DNA of 64,000 nt. Origin: Pigmentibacter sp. JX0631 (GTDB lineage Bacteria > Bdellovibrionota_B > Oligoflexia > Silvanigrellales > Silvanigrellaceae). The notes beneath the pieces are model-generated. The model was not told the DNA's origin, made no database searches, and saw nothing but the letters and a program-made list of their open reading frames with translations. Numbering within the stretch: the stretch's first letter is position 1; each line of letters starts with the position of its first letter. This document shows, one piece after another, positions 35,892 through 43,988 of the stretch. The stretch is from positions 3,590,983 through 3,654,982 of the forward strand of contig NZ_CP123622.1 in the NCBI RefSeq assembly GCF_029873255.1. The letters run 5' to 3'. Made by a program: the position numbers and the translations under genes.

Positions 35892-37991
35892 ATGCTTTTA
35901 AATTTTGTCGCAAAATATAAAAAAGATTTGGAAAATATTGCTCTTTCTGTTCGAATTTTAGGAATGGATGCAGTTTTAAAAGCAAAATCTGGGCATGTAG
36001 GTCTGCCATTGGGGGGTGCTGAAATAGGCACCCTCCTTTATTTTGCAGTTATGCAACACAGTGCAGAAAATCCAAATTGGATAGATAGAGATCGTTTTAT
36101 TCTATCAGCTGGGCACGGAAGTATGCTCCAGTATTCTCTCTTACATATGGCTAACTATCCTATATCTAAAGAGGAAATAGTTGAATTTAGACAATTAAAT
36201 AGTTTGACTCCTGGGCATCCGGAATATGGTCACACAATTGGAATAGAATGTACAACTGGCCCGCTAGGACAAGGAATTTCACATGCTGTAGGTATGGCAG
36301 TTGCTGAAAGAATGTTAGCTGCTCGTTTTAATACTGAAAATAATGAATTGATAGATCATAGGACTTTTGTTTTAGCAGGTGATGGCTGTCTGATGGAAGG
36401 CGTTAGTTCCGAGGCTTGTAGTTTAGCTGGGCATTTAAAATTAAACAGACTTATCACACTTTATGATGCTAATAATATTACTATCGATGGAACCATAGAT
36501 ATTTCTTTTAGTGAAAATGTGCAAAAAAGATATGAAGCTTATGGTTGGAATGTACTTCTTGCAGATGGAAATGATTTTGAATCCCTCGCGAAAGCTATGG
36601 AACAAGCTCTTATTTTTTCTAAAATGCCTAATGGAGAAACAGGACCAACGATTATTATTTGTAAAGGTGTTCCTGGAAAAGGCTCCCCCAAATGGGAAGG
36701 TAAACCTAAAATTCATGGAAACCCAATGACCGCAGAAGATGTCGTTGATGCAAAACGGCATTTAGGAATTGAAAACGTAGAACCATTTTATATTCCACAA
36801 GAGTGTTATGATTCGGCTAAAAATTTACGTGAAATCGGTTCACAAAAATATCAAATTTGGGAAAAACAATTATCTAAAACATTACATTTTTGGGAATCTA
36901 ATGAACCTGAAAAACTAAAACTTTGGCAGCAACATTTCAATAAAGAGCTTACAATCGAATTTACCGATCAAGTTCTTAATGCCGCTAAAGGAAATATGGC
37001 CACACGAGTTTCAAGTGGCAAAGCTCTATGTGAATTAGCCGCCTTAAATCCACAACTAGTAGGTGGTTCAGCTGACTTGGCAGGAAGTAATTTAACAACT
37101 TTACCAAATACAACATTTATTAATAGAAAAGATTTTTCAGGCAGAAATATTCACTTTGGTGTTAGAGAACATGGAATGGCCGCTATCTGTAACGGCATTT
37201 CTCTGCATGGAGGATTTCAAGCTTATTGTGCAACTTTCGCTGTTTTTTCTGATTATATGCGTCCTTCCATCCGCTTAGCTGCTTTAATGAAATTACCTAC
37301 TATCTTTATTTTGACTCATGACAGTTATGCTGTGGGAGAAGATGGACCAACTCATCAACCAATTGAACATGCTGCCGCCTTAAGAGCAATTCCAGATCTT
37401 CTTGTTTATCGCCCAGGGGATGCTCTTGAAACCTATTTGGCATGGGAAAAAGCTGTAAATACAAAAAATAAACCTACAGCATTATTACTTACCCGTCAGG
37501 ATTTAACAAATTTAGATCATTTTCTAACAATTCCAAGAGAATCTATTTTGGTAAAAGAAAGTCTAGATAAAGGGGCATATATTGTTAAGGATTTTGGAGG
37601 AAACTCTGGAATAAAGGCCATTATTGTTGCTTCAGGCAGTGAAGTTTCTCTTGCTATTGAAACTGCTAATCTATTAGAAAAAGAAACATTTCAATCTTTA
37701 AATCAAAATAATTTAACTCTATCAATCCGTGTTGTAAGCTGTATAGCACCACAAATTTTAATAGAAAATCCGGTTACTTTAAATAAGTTAATACCAAAAG
37801 AAATACCAACACTTGCGATTGAAGCAGGTTCAACTCAAAGTTGGGGAGAAATTGTTGGAAGAGATGGTGCAATATTTGGTATGAAATCATTTGGCGCATC
37901 TGCTCCAGCAAAAGTTTTAGCAGAACATTTTGGTTTTGAAAAAAATAAATTTTCTAATTTTATTTTAAACCATTTACAATTAAGGCGTTAA
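35892..37991 (+). CDS. tkt: Transketolase
   Basis: A 699-residue thiamine diphosphate enzyme that moves two-carbon units between sugar phosphates in the pentose phosphate pathway. The N-terminal part has SGHVGLPLGGAEI, FILSAGHGSML, GPLGQGISHAVGMA and the ThDP/Mg site GDGCLMEGVSSEACSLAGHLKLNRL. The Pyr domain has the activating glutamate in GVREHGMAAICNG and THDSYAVGEDGPTHQPIEH; the C-terminal domain has the GRDGAIFGMKSFGASAPAK end. The frame is open to TTG 35862, but AGGAGAG at 35879-35885 selects ATG 35892. The PAP2 gene starts one base after it. Confidence 0.96.
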   Translation: MLLNFVAKYKKDLENIALSVRILGMDAVLKAKSGHVGLPLGGAEIGTLLYFAVMQHSAENPNWIDRDRFILSAGHGSMLQYSLLHMANYPISKEEIVEFRQLNSLTPGHPEYGHTIGIECTTGPLGQGISHAVGMAVAERMLAARFNTENNELIDHRTFVLAGDGCLMEGVSSEACSLAGHLKLNRLITLYDANNITIDGTIDISFSENVQKRYEAYGWNVLLADGNDFESLAKAMEQALIFSKMPNGETGPTIIICKGVPGKGSPKWEGKPKIHGNPMTAEDVVDAKRHLGIENVEPFYIPQECYDSAKNLREIGSQKYQIWEKQLSKTLHFWESNEPEKLKLWQQHFNKELTIEFTDQVLNAAKGNMATRVSSGKALCELAALNPQLVGGSADLAGSNLTTLPNTTFINRKDFSGRNIHFGVREHGMAAICNGISLHGGFQAYCATFAVFSDYMRPSIRLAALMKLPTIFILTHDSYAVGEDGPTHQPIEHAAALRAIPDLLVYRPGDALETYLAWEKAVNTKNKPTALLLTRQDLTNLDHFLTIPRESILVKESLDKGAYIVKDFGGNSGIKAIIVASGSEVSLAIETANLLEKETFQSLNQNNLTLSIRVVSCIAPQILIENPVTLNKLIPKEIPTLAIEAGSTQSWGEIVGRDGAIFGMKSFGASAPAKVLAEHFGFEKNKFSNFILNHLQLRR

Positions 37992-37992
37992 A

Positions 37993-38550
37993 ATGAAGTT
38001 ATTAAAATCTATTAACTTTCATTTGAACGAAAAAGAATTAATAAATATTAAAAATGTTAATATTTGTTATTTTGCATGTCTTTTATTAGTATTATTAATA
38101 AATATAGTACTAAATTATAAAGAATCTGCGCATGTTTGGATAGAAATAATAGGATCTATTATTCAAATTGCTATACCAGTATATGTATTAGTGCCTGTTC
38201 TTTGGAAAAAAGATAAAACAGGTGCAATCCAAATGATCAAAATGCTGATAGTGATTTTAAGTATAACTTGGGCTTTTAAATTAGGACTAAGTCAGGTATT
38301 TGGAATAAGTGATTTACGACCTCGCGGAGGTACAATGAGCTTCCCAAGTGGACATACGTCAGGAGCCTTCTCCGGTGCTATTTTTATGTCGTTACGTTAT
38401 GGTTGGAAATATGCATTAATTAGTTTACCTTTAGCATCATTAGTTGGATTTACAAGAATATATTCACTAGCTCATTGGCCTATTGATGTTATTGCTTCTA
38501 TCATTCTTTGCACTATATCTGGATTTTTATTAGTGAAAAAATATAAATAA
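37993..38550 (+). CDS. PAP2-family membrane phosphatase
   Basis: A 185-residue integral membrane protein with about five hydrophobic segments. The phosphatase signature is complete: LRPRGGTM, then SFPSGHTSGAF (PSGH), then GFTRIYSLAHWPIDVIAS (R-x(5-6)-H-x(3)-D). Members remove phosphate from undecaprenyl diphosphate, phosphatidylglycerol phosphate or lipid A. The active site would face the periplasm. It starts one base after the transketolase stop, so it is translationally linked to it, although the two have no evident shared pathway. Confidence 0.87.
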   Translation: MKLLKSINFHLNEKELINIKNVNICYFACLLLVLLINIVLNYKESAHVWIEIIGSIIQIAIPVYVLVPVLWKKDKTGAIQMIKMLIVILSITWAFKLGLSQVFGISDLRPRGGTMSFPSGHTSGAFSGAIFMSLRYGWKYALISLPLASLVGFTRIYSLAHWPIDVIASIILCTISGFLLVKKYK

Positions 38551-38573
38551 TCATCTTTAAACAGGAAACAAGG

Positions 38574-39326
38574 ATGTTACCTAGTTTATCTAGCTTTTTA
38601 ATATCAAACTATTTTCTTACTTTTTTATCTTTTTTGCTTGTTTCTTTTTTGTTTTTAACTTTTTTGTTAGGCAAAGAAAAAGCAAAAATAAGATTTATAA
38701 ATTACCTTATTTTATTCTTTGCTGCATTTTTTTTGCTAAAAAATAAAAATTTTTACTCAAGTAATATAATATTCATATTTTATTTATTTCTTTTAAATTT
38801 ATTCCAATTTGCAATAGTTAAAATATATAGTATTATGAAAAAACCAATAAAAAAATCAAAATTTATAAAAAAAATTCCGCAAAAAAACAAAAAGAAGAAA
38901 AGCAATACATATGGTAGCCCTCAAGTATTAACTTCATTTGGCCTAAAAGTGAGGAGTAAAAGTGAGGTTTTCATTGCGGAAAAACTGAAAGAAAATAATA
39001 TACTTTTTACCTACGAAAAACCATTATCAGCCGATGGAAAAACTTATTATCCAGATTTTACAATTTATATTGGGAAAAGAGAGTTATATTGGGAACATTT
39101 TGGATTAATGAATGATGATATTTATGCAAAAAAAACCGAGATTAAAATGAAATGGTATAATAAACATTTTCCAAAAAAATTAATTTGGACCGAGGAAAAT
39201 TCCTATTTAATGATACAAATTCATGAAATTGCTGAAAAATTAGCAAAAACTAAGCAGCCCCCTCCGTCGTTTCATCAACAGATCCATGAGATAAAGGAAC
39301 GTGCATCTCGAAATCACCGTATTTAA
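38574..39326 (+). CDS. Membrane-anchored PD-(D/E)XK nuclease-like protein
   Basis: A 250-residue protein. Residues 1-85 contain about three hydrophobic segments; a strongly basic linker follows (about 88-110, Lys-rich). The C-terminal part (about 120-230) is a restriction-endonuclease-like fold: VRSKSEVFIAEKL (E131), FTYEKPLSADGKTYYPDFTI (D161) and ELYWEHFGLMND (E174). The order E-D-E and the YPDF and WEHFG motifs fit a known PD-(D/E)XK subgroup found fused or alone in bacteria. A membrane anchor on such a nuclease is unusual. It lies downstream of the PAP2 gene; its last 77 bases overlap the convergent gene at 39250. Confidence 0.72.
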   Translation: MLPSLSSFLISNYFLTFLSFLLVSFLFLTFLLGKEKAKIRFINYLILFFAAFFLLKNKNFYSSNIIFIFYLFLLNLFQFAIVKIYSIMKKPIKKSKFIKKIPQKNKKKKSNTYGSPQVLTSFGLKVRSKSEVFIAEKLKENNILFTYEKPLSADGKTYYPDFTIYIGKRELYWEHFGLMNDDIYAKKTEIKMKWYNKHFPKKLIWTEENSYLMIQIHEIAEKLAKTKQPPPSFHQQIHEIKERASRNHRI

Positions 39327-41472
39327 CCTGCAATTTTCCATCAACATTTTCAACAATAAAGATTTCATCTTCTATCTGCATTTCTAAAATTTTGCCAGCT
39401 TGAATTGTTTTAAAAGGGATTCTAAAGTCAGAACCATCTGACAAAATAACCATGAAATATTTTCCTCTAACTTGGATGGAGGTTTTGTTTACTCCTGTAG
39501 GAACATTTGCTGGGGTAACATCTTCATCTAAACCAATTGGAGCAGCTTCATCAGGAATTTCAGCAGTTGCTCCACTTGATTCACCAACTTCACTAACAGA
39601 ATTATCGTCACCTAAACCATGATCAATTGGTTGCGGAGCGTCTCCACCCTGAAGGTCTTCTGGTGATGCTGTTTTTATTTCTTCATCACTTGCAGCAGGA
39701 GCTTCTACAGACGCTTCCGCCGTATCATCTACTATATCTAACTCTTTCATTTCTACAGGAGGTTTTTCTTCAGATCCTTCTGCTGTAGCAACAGGTTCTT
39801 CTGTTGTTTCTTTATTTTCTGCTGGAGCTTCTTCTTTCATGGTTTCCTCCCCTACAGAAGTTTGCTCCTCATCTGTTTGCACTTCTTGTGCAAGAGGTTC
39901 TTCTGCAGTTGGTTCTTCCACACTAGCTGAAACAGTTTCTTCTGCGCCAGCTATCTCTAATGGAGGCTCTTCCATAGCTTCCGTATCACTTGCTTCACTA
40001 CCTGCTGTTACTTCAGCTGATTCTGATTCAGCTTCATTTCCCGCAACTTCTAACGCGGGAGATTCTACAGGGTTTTCTGAAGACTCATCATCTTCCTTCG
40101 GCATTGTTGCTGCAGACTCATCGACTTCTAATGCCGATTCTTCAGTATTTTCTGCATTATCTATAGTTGTTTCAGGAAGAGAAGAAGACTCTCCTTCATC
40201 TTTAGTTACTGAATCGTTAGAAACTGCTTGTTCTTCTTCTATTTCTAAGGGAGCTTCCTCTGCTTGTTCTACGGAGGCAGCAGTACTAGTAGACTCGGCT
40301 GTTGCTTCAGCAGCAAAATCAACAGTTTCTTCTGAACTTGCAGCAATAGTACTCGGTTGCAAATTTTCAGTAGAATCTACTTGAATTTCTTCTTCTGCCG
40401 GAGCCGCACTTTCTTCTGCCGGAGCTGCGCTTTCTTCTGCCGGAGCTGCGCTTTCTTCTGCCGGAGCCGCACTTTCTTCTGCCGGAGCTGCGCTTTCTTC
40501 TGCCGGAGCCGCACTTTCTTCTGCCGGAGCTGCGCTTTCTTCTGCCAGAGCTGCGCTTTCTTCTGCCAGAGCTGCGCTTTCTTCTGCCGGAGCTGCGCTT
40601 TCTTCTGCCGGAGCTGCGCTTTCTTCTGCCGGAGCTGCGCTTTCTTCTGCCGGAGCCACACTTTCTTCTGCCGGAGCTGCGCTTTCTTCTGCCGGAGCTG
40701 CGCTTTCTTCTGCCTGAAGTTTTTCTTCTAAAGCCGCTTCATTTAATGGAGTTGCAGCTATATCTTCTTCATCTCCACCGCTATGCGCTTGTGTAGAATC
40801 TGCACTTTCTCCAGAAACTCCAATAGACTTTAAGTTTTGTTTAAATGGAGACAGTCCAATTCGTCCAACAACCTCAGCTAACCCCTCATTTTCTTGCTTA
40901 TTCTGAGAAAAAGTTTCTAAAATATTGCATATTGTTTCACCAATTTTTTCTCTTTTAATAGAATCAATCAAGAATTCAGCAAGTTTTGGCTCTCCTGAAG
41001 ATCTACCACCTATCAAAACTTTGTATCCAGATTCTTCGCCTATAACATGAATATCATCTGTAGCAGAGGCGACACAGGCTGTGGAACAGCCATTCATACC
41101 TATGGTAAGTGCTGTAAAAGACTCTTTAAATTTTTCATTTAGAATAGGTGAAATTTCTATAGCGTCACCCAATGCATCTTGTTGGCACTTGTTACACAAT
41201 TCACCTAAACAAGCTTTTGGTGATAAAATAGAATGATTTCGATAGTGTTTTAATAAAATACCAGATTTAGAAAGTTTACTGTGCAGATCTAAAAGCTTTT
41301 CCTTGGGAACCATAAATCCAATTCTTTGATCTTCAGTTACCTTTAAAAAAACTGAAACATCATCTGCTACATCACAAATTAAACGTAACTGAGCACCATT
41401 ATAGACTCCGCCAGCAGCTTCGGCTAAAACAAACAGATTGCCATTTTTTAATTCAAATTGACCACCAGACAA
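39250..41472 (-). CDS. Sulfite/nitrite-reductase-like domain protein with long acidic repeat region
   Basis: A 740-residue protein with three parts. Residues 1-200 resemble the NIR/SIR fold: a ferredoxin-like half (QRIGFMVPKEKLLDLHSKL) and cysteines C88, C93, C96 and C129, C133 (MNGCSTACVAS), which could bind a 4Fe-4S cluster, although the spacing is not the canonical siroheme pattern. Residues about 250-360 are 15 heptapeptides of the form EESAAPA, and 360-640 is a long acidic Glu/Ser/Ala-rich region, both probably disordered. The C-terminal 80 residues (IQVRGKYFMVILSDGSDFRIPF) look like a small beta domain. It overlaps the nuclease gene tail to tail by 77 bases. Function unknown. Confidence 0.7.
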   Translation of the reverse strand: MSGGQFELKNGNLFVLAEAAGGVYNGAQLRLICDVADDVSVFLKVTEDQRIGFMVPKEKLLDLHSKLSKSGILLKHYRNHSILSPKACLGELCNKCQQDALGDAIEISPILNEKFKESFTALTIGMNGCSTACVASATDDIHVIGEESGYKVLIGGRSSGEPKLAEFLIDSIKREKIGETICNILETFSQNKQENEGLAEVVGRIGLSPFKQNLKSIGVSGESADSTQAHSGGDEEDIAATPLNEAALEEKLQAEESAAPAEESAAPAEESVAPAEESAAPAEESAAPAEESAAPAEESAALAEESAALAEESAAPAEESAAPAEESAAPAEESAAPAEESAAPAEESAAPAEESAAPAEEEIQVDSTENLQPSTIAASSEETVDFAAEATAESTSTAASVEQAEEAPLEIEEEQAVSNDSVTKDEGESSSLPETTIDNAENTEESALEVDESAATMPKEDDESSENPVESPALEVAGNEAESESAEVTAGSEASDTEAMEEPPLEIAGAEETVSASVEEPTAEEPLAQEVQTDEEQTSVGEETMKEEAPAENKETTEEPVATAEGSEEKPPVEMKELDIVDDTAEASVEAPAASDEEIKTASPEDLQGGDAPQPIDHGLGDDNSVSEVGESSGATAEIPDEAAPIGLDEDVTPANVPTGVNKTSIQVRGKYFMVILSDGSDFRIPFKTIQAGKILEMQIEDEIFIVENVDGKLQVKYGDFEMHVPLSHGSVDETTEGAA
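40391..40713 (-). repeat. Tandem 21-bp repeat, 15 units, inside a coding region
   Basis: The unit encodes the heptapeptide EESAAPA on the minus strand; 15 units can be counted in the protein, with one AV and two AL variants (third, seventh and eighth from the N-terminal side). Unit length is a multiple of three, so gain or loss of units keeps the frame. Near-identity of units suggests recent expansion and likely length variation between strains. Confidence 0.92.
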
Positions 41473-41655
41473 TGAATCTCTCCCGGTACTATATTGCTGA
41501 TTTGGTATCGTTTACTTGGCATAGAACTTGAGGATGCCTAGAGTATGTTGAAATATTCATTTACATTGGTTACTAAAGTTTGGCAGGTTCTTTACCGAAA
41601 GAAGAACCGAATACTCATCATTCTACTGTTTTGTGAAAAGAAGGAGTCTCCCGCT

Positions 41656-41913
41656 ATGTCCACCTCCTCTGCGTCTTCTATGCGAGAATTAATTGAATAT
41701 GTTGCGAAGTCTCTTGTCGACAATGCGGATAAAGTTGAAATTAATGAAATTAATGGCGCACAAACAAATGTTATAGAATTAAAAGTTGCGAAAGAAGATG
41801 TTGGAAAAATCATTGGAAAAAGTGGTAGAACCGCAGATGCCATTAGAACTATTTTAAATTGTGGGGCAGCTAAACAAAACAAAAGATATATTTTACATAT
41901 TATTGACGAATAG
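41656..41913 (+). CDS. khpA: KH-domain RNA-binding protein KhpA
   Basis: An 85-residue protein composed almost only of one KH domain. The RNA-binding loop is GKIIGKSGRTADAIRTIL at about 52-69, preceded by LKVAKEDV. In other bacteria KhpA, often with KhpB/Jag, binds many RNAs and affects cell elongation. AAGGAG at 41641-41646 sets the ATG at 41656; the frame stays open upstream to 41545 without a better start. The gene is divergent from the sulfite-reductase-like gene; rpsP/rimM partners, common neighbours, are not here. Confidence 0.9.
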   Translation: MSTSSASSMRELIEYVAKSLVDNADKVEINEINGAQTNVIELKVAKEDVGKIIGKSGRTADAIRTILNCGAAKQNKRYILHIIDE

Positions 41914-42081
41914 AATATTATTATTTTGACATAAAATTTCCTAATTTAATTCAAATATTTTCTCACAAGTTATTCCTTAAAACGTCAAATTAAAAAAAAT
42001 AATTACATATCCGCCAAAATTTTGATGACAAAGAATAGTTAACAACTTCCGAATAATAATAAACACTTTTTAGGAGAAAAT

Positions 42082-43233
42082 ATGAATTATAAAAGATATA
42101 TGAATATCATTATAATTATTTTTCTTGCTAAATTTATTTTTGCATGCAGTTACTTTAAATCACCAGGAATTAGCTTTAATATAAACGCTCCATCATTAAC
42201 TGGCAGTTCTCGTTCGTTATATTCTTCTTTTACAACTGTCCAGATTCCTATTTCTATTACCAATTCAAGCGGTTTCCAATTACAAAAAGCATTAACAGCT
42301 GGTTCAAATTCCGTGCAAATTCCTTCGGGAAGTATTCATATTAAAATTGGATATTTGGCGTTTGGAAATATTTCTGGTAGTTCAGGTAGTTGTAACAATA
42401 ACAATAATGGTGGCGGTCCTAATAATGTTTTGTATAGTGAATATGAATTTGACTACACAATTGACTCAAATACATCATCAATTAATATAAATTTTCCTAG
42501 TCCTTTCTCCTTAATTCCAGTTGATCATTTTGGATTTCTAATTAAAGATAAAAATGGTAATCCAGCTACAAATGCTACAATTTATTATTTCGATTTGATA
42601 AGTGAACAAAATATTGTCGACCCTTGTGAAGGCAAAATTGCTTCCGATGTAACAGATTCTCAAGGTAGAGTGGCTGTAGAATTACCTATCTATAGTAATT
42701 CACTAAAATTTAGATTTATGGTCCAAACTGCAGATGGAAATACTAAAGTTTTTAAACCTGTTTTGACGAGGGGTGCTACAAAAGCACAATTTTATTATGT
42801 AAATATGGCAGATGGAAGTGTTACAGCAATGAATGAAAATACTGATAGTTTTTTACAGGATGGATATTCAATTGCTTATACTCGTGATGTTTTACAAAAA
42901 AATCCTAGATTTCCAGATTTCTATACCTATACATTACAATCTGTTGATGCAAATAATAATATTTATCTAGGTCCTCAAAGTAACAGCCAAGATCCTTATA
43001 GCTTAATAAATAGAAGAGGTTTTGATATTTATTGCCAAATAAAGGATTACTCAAATACAAATATTTTATACCCATTTCAACTTTGTCCAAGGCAATTTTT
43101 TACAATTACAACATTACCTATCACTTGGACTTATGGACAAACATATAATATCTATGCCTTTATAAAAGATAGAGATGGCTATATTATAACTCCCTCTAAT
43201 AGTTATATTCCCTTTAATTACTATTTACCTTAA
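42082..43233 (+). CDS. Hypothetical lipoprotein with beta-rich domain
   Basis: A 383-residue protein I cannot assign. It has a lipoprotein signal (hydrophobic 8-19, lipobox FIFAC with C22). A first region (about 30-150) is rich in Ser, Ile and Asn and includes an Asn/Gly run (NNNNNGGG). A second (about 150-240) resembles a carboxypeptidase regulatory-like or collagen-binding B-type sandwich (DHFGFLIKDKNGNPATNATIYYF, SDVTDSQGRVAVELP). The C-terminal part is Tyr/Phe-rich. Style and length recall the lipoprotein at 28917. AGGAG precedes the ATG. A weak terminator overlaps its stop. Confidence 0.6.
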   Translation: MNYKRYMNIIIIIFLAKFIFACSYFKSPGISFNINAPSLTGSSRSLYSSFTTVQIPISITNSSGFQLQKALTAGSNSVQIPSGSIHIKIGYLAFGNISGSSGSCNNNNNGGGPNNVLYSEYEFDYTIDSNTSSININFPSPFSLIPVDHFGFLIKDKNGNPATNATIYYFDLISEQNIVDPCEGKIASDVTDSQGRVAVELPIYSNSLKFRFMVQTADGNTKVFKPVLTRGATKAQFYYVNMADGSVTAMNENTDSFLQDGYSIAYTRDVLQKNPRFPDFYTYTLQSVDANNNIYLGPQSNSQDPYSLINRRGFDIYCQIKDYSNTNILYPFQLCPRQFFTITTLPITWTYGQTYNIYAFIKDRDGYIITPSNSYIPFNYYLP

Positions 43234-43242
43234 AAAGGTAAG
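43224..43242 (+). terminator. Weak hairpin at the end of the lipoprotein gene
   Basis: TTACCTT (43225-43231) and AAGGTAA (43235-43241) pair across AAA, with a possible extra T-G pair. A moderately T-rich stretch (GAATTTATTCT) follows. The stem includes the stop codon. Confidence 0.4.
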
Positions 43243-43277
43243 AATTTATTCTATCACAAAGAAACCTTACTAAATCC

Positions 43278-43352
43278 AAAATATAAACGATTATTTCTAC
43301 TGTCAAGAACCATAATTAATTTTAAAATATAAACGAAAATTTCTATTGTCAA
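43278..43352 (+). repeat. Imperfect 29-bp direct repeats upstream of hsp20
   Basis: Copies at 43278-43306 and 43324-43352 share 26 of 29 bases (AAAATATAAACGA, then TTTCTA and TGTCAA), spaced 46 bases start to start. A third, poorer echo (AAATAAACGATTA) lies near 43410. They stand 130-200 bases before the hsp20 start and could be protein-binding sites; no CIRCE element is present. Confidence 0.6.
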
Positions 43353-43481
43353 TAGTAATTTTCTGAATAATTTAAATTCAAATTAGATAAACTTCCCTCT
43401 TTACAAATTAAATAAACGATTAAGTTTACAATAGTGGAGAATTAAGGACTCCATGAAATTAAATTTTATAGGAGAATCATT

Positions 43482-43946
43482 ATGTACCGTAATCATTTTA
43501 GAAAACATTTAACAAGCCAAAATAGTTCTTTACCTTTTTTTGGTTTTCACAGTGAAGTAGGTAACTTGTTAAATTCAATTTTTTCTGAGCAAATTAATGA
43601 AAATAATTCCGAAATTTGGTTCAGACCTAGTTTAGATATAATTGAAACAAAAGAGCATTTTTTAGTTACTCTCGAACTTTCTGGAGTTTCTCAAAAAGAC
43701 GTTGAAATATCACTAGAGAAAAATATATTAACCATTTCAGGAGAAAAAAAGAAAAAAGAACTTGATAAAGAAACAAGCTTTTATCGCAGTGAAATTTCTT
43801 ATGGAAAATTCAAACGCTCCATAGAATTTCCTGAAAAAGCAAATTCAGAGGCCATTGAAGCAGAATTAAAAGATGGAATTTTGGCAATTAAAATTGGAAA
43901 AATTTTGCATTCAGAAGCTAAAAAAATCGAAATTAAATTAGCTTAA
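43482..43946 (+). CDS. Hsp20 small heat-shock protein
   Basis: A 154-residue alpha-crystallin-type chaperone that holds unfolding proteins without ATP. The crystallin domain runs from about 48 to 145: FRPSLDIIETKEHFLVTLELSGV at the start, KNILTISGEKKKK in the middle, and the conserved ELKDGILAIKI near the end. N-terminal and C-terminal tails are short; the C-terminal IxI-like motif is IEIKLA. ATAGGAG precedes the ATG. The upstream gap contains imperfect repeats, and a strong bidirectional terminator lies after it. Confidence 0.92.
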   Translation: MYRNHFRKHLTSQNSSLPFFGFHSEVGNLLNSIFSEQINENNSEIWFRPSLDIIETKEHFLVTLELSGVSQKDVEISLEKNILTISGEKKKKELDKETSFYRSEISYGKFKRSIEFPEKANSEAIEAELKDGILAIKIGKILHSEAKKIEIKLA

Positions 43947-43955
43947 TTTCCAACA

Positions 43956-43984
43956 GGCTTGAGAGTTTTAATAACTCTCAAGCC
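43956..43984. terminator. Strong bidirectional terminator between hsp20 and glpK
   Basis: GGCTTGAGAGTT and AACTCTCAAGCC form a perfect 12-base stem with a five-base loop (TTAAT), between the convergent stops of hsp20 and glpK. A short T-run follows on the plus strand (AATTTTAC). Confidence 0.88.
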
Positions 43985-43988
43985 AATT

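Noticed and set aside
39839..40384. 181-codon Ser-rich open frame on the plus strand
   Set aside because: It mirrors the acidic Glu/Ala/Ser codons of the gene on the other strand; it has no ribosome binding site.
40391..40713. CRISPR array
   Set aside because: The repeats are directly adjacent without spacers and lie in a coding frame.
40357..40731. Open frames on both strands across the 21-bp repeat region (Cys/Phe-rich on the plus strand, Lys/Gln-rich on the minus strand)
   Set aside because: They arise because a repeat of 21 bases leaves all frames open once one unit is open. The EESAAPA frame is continuous with the rest of a 740-codon gene.
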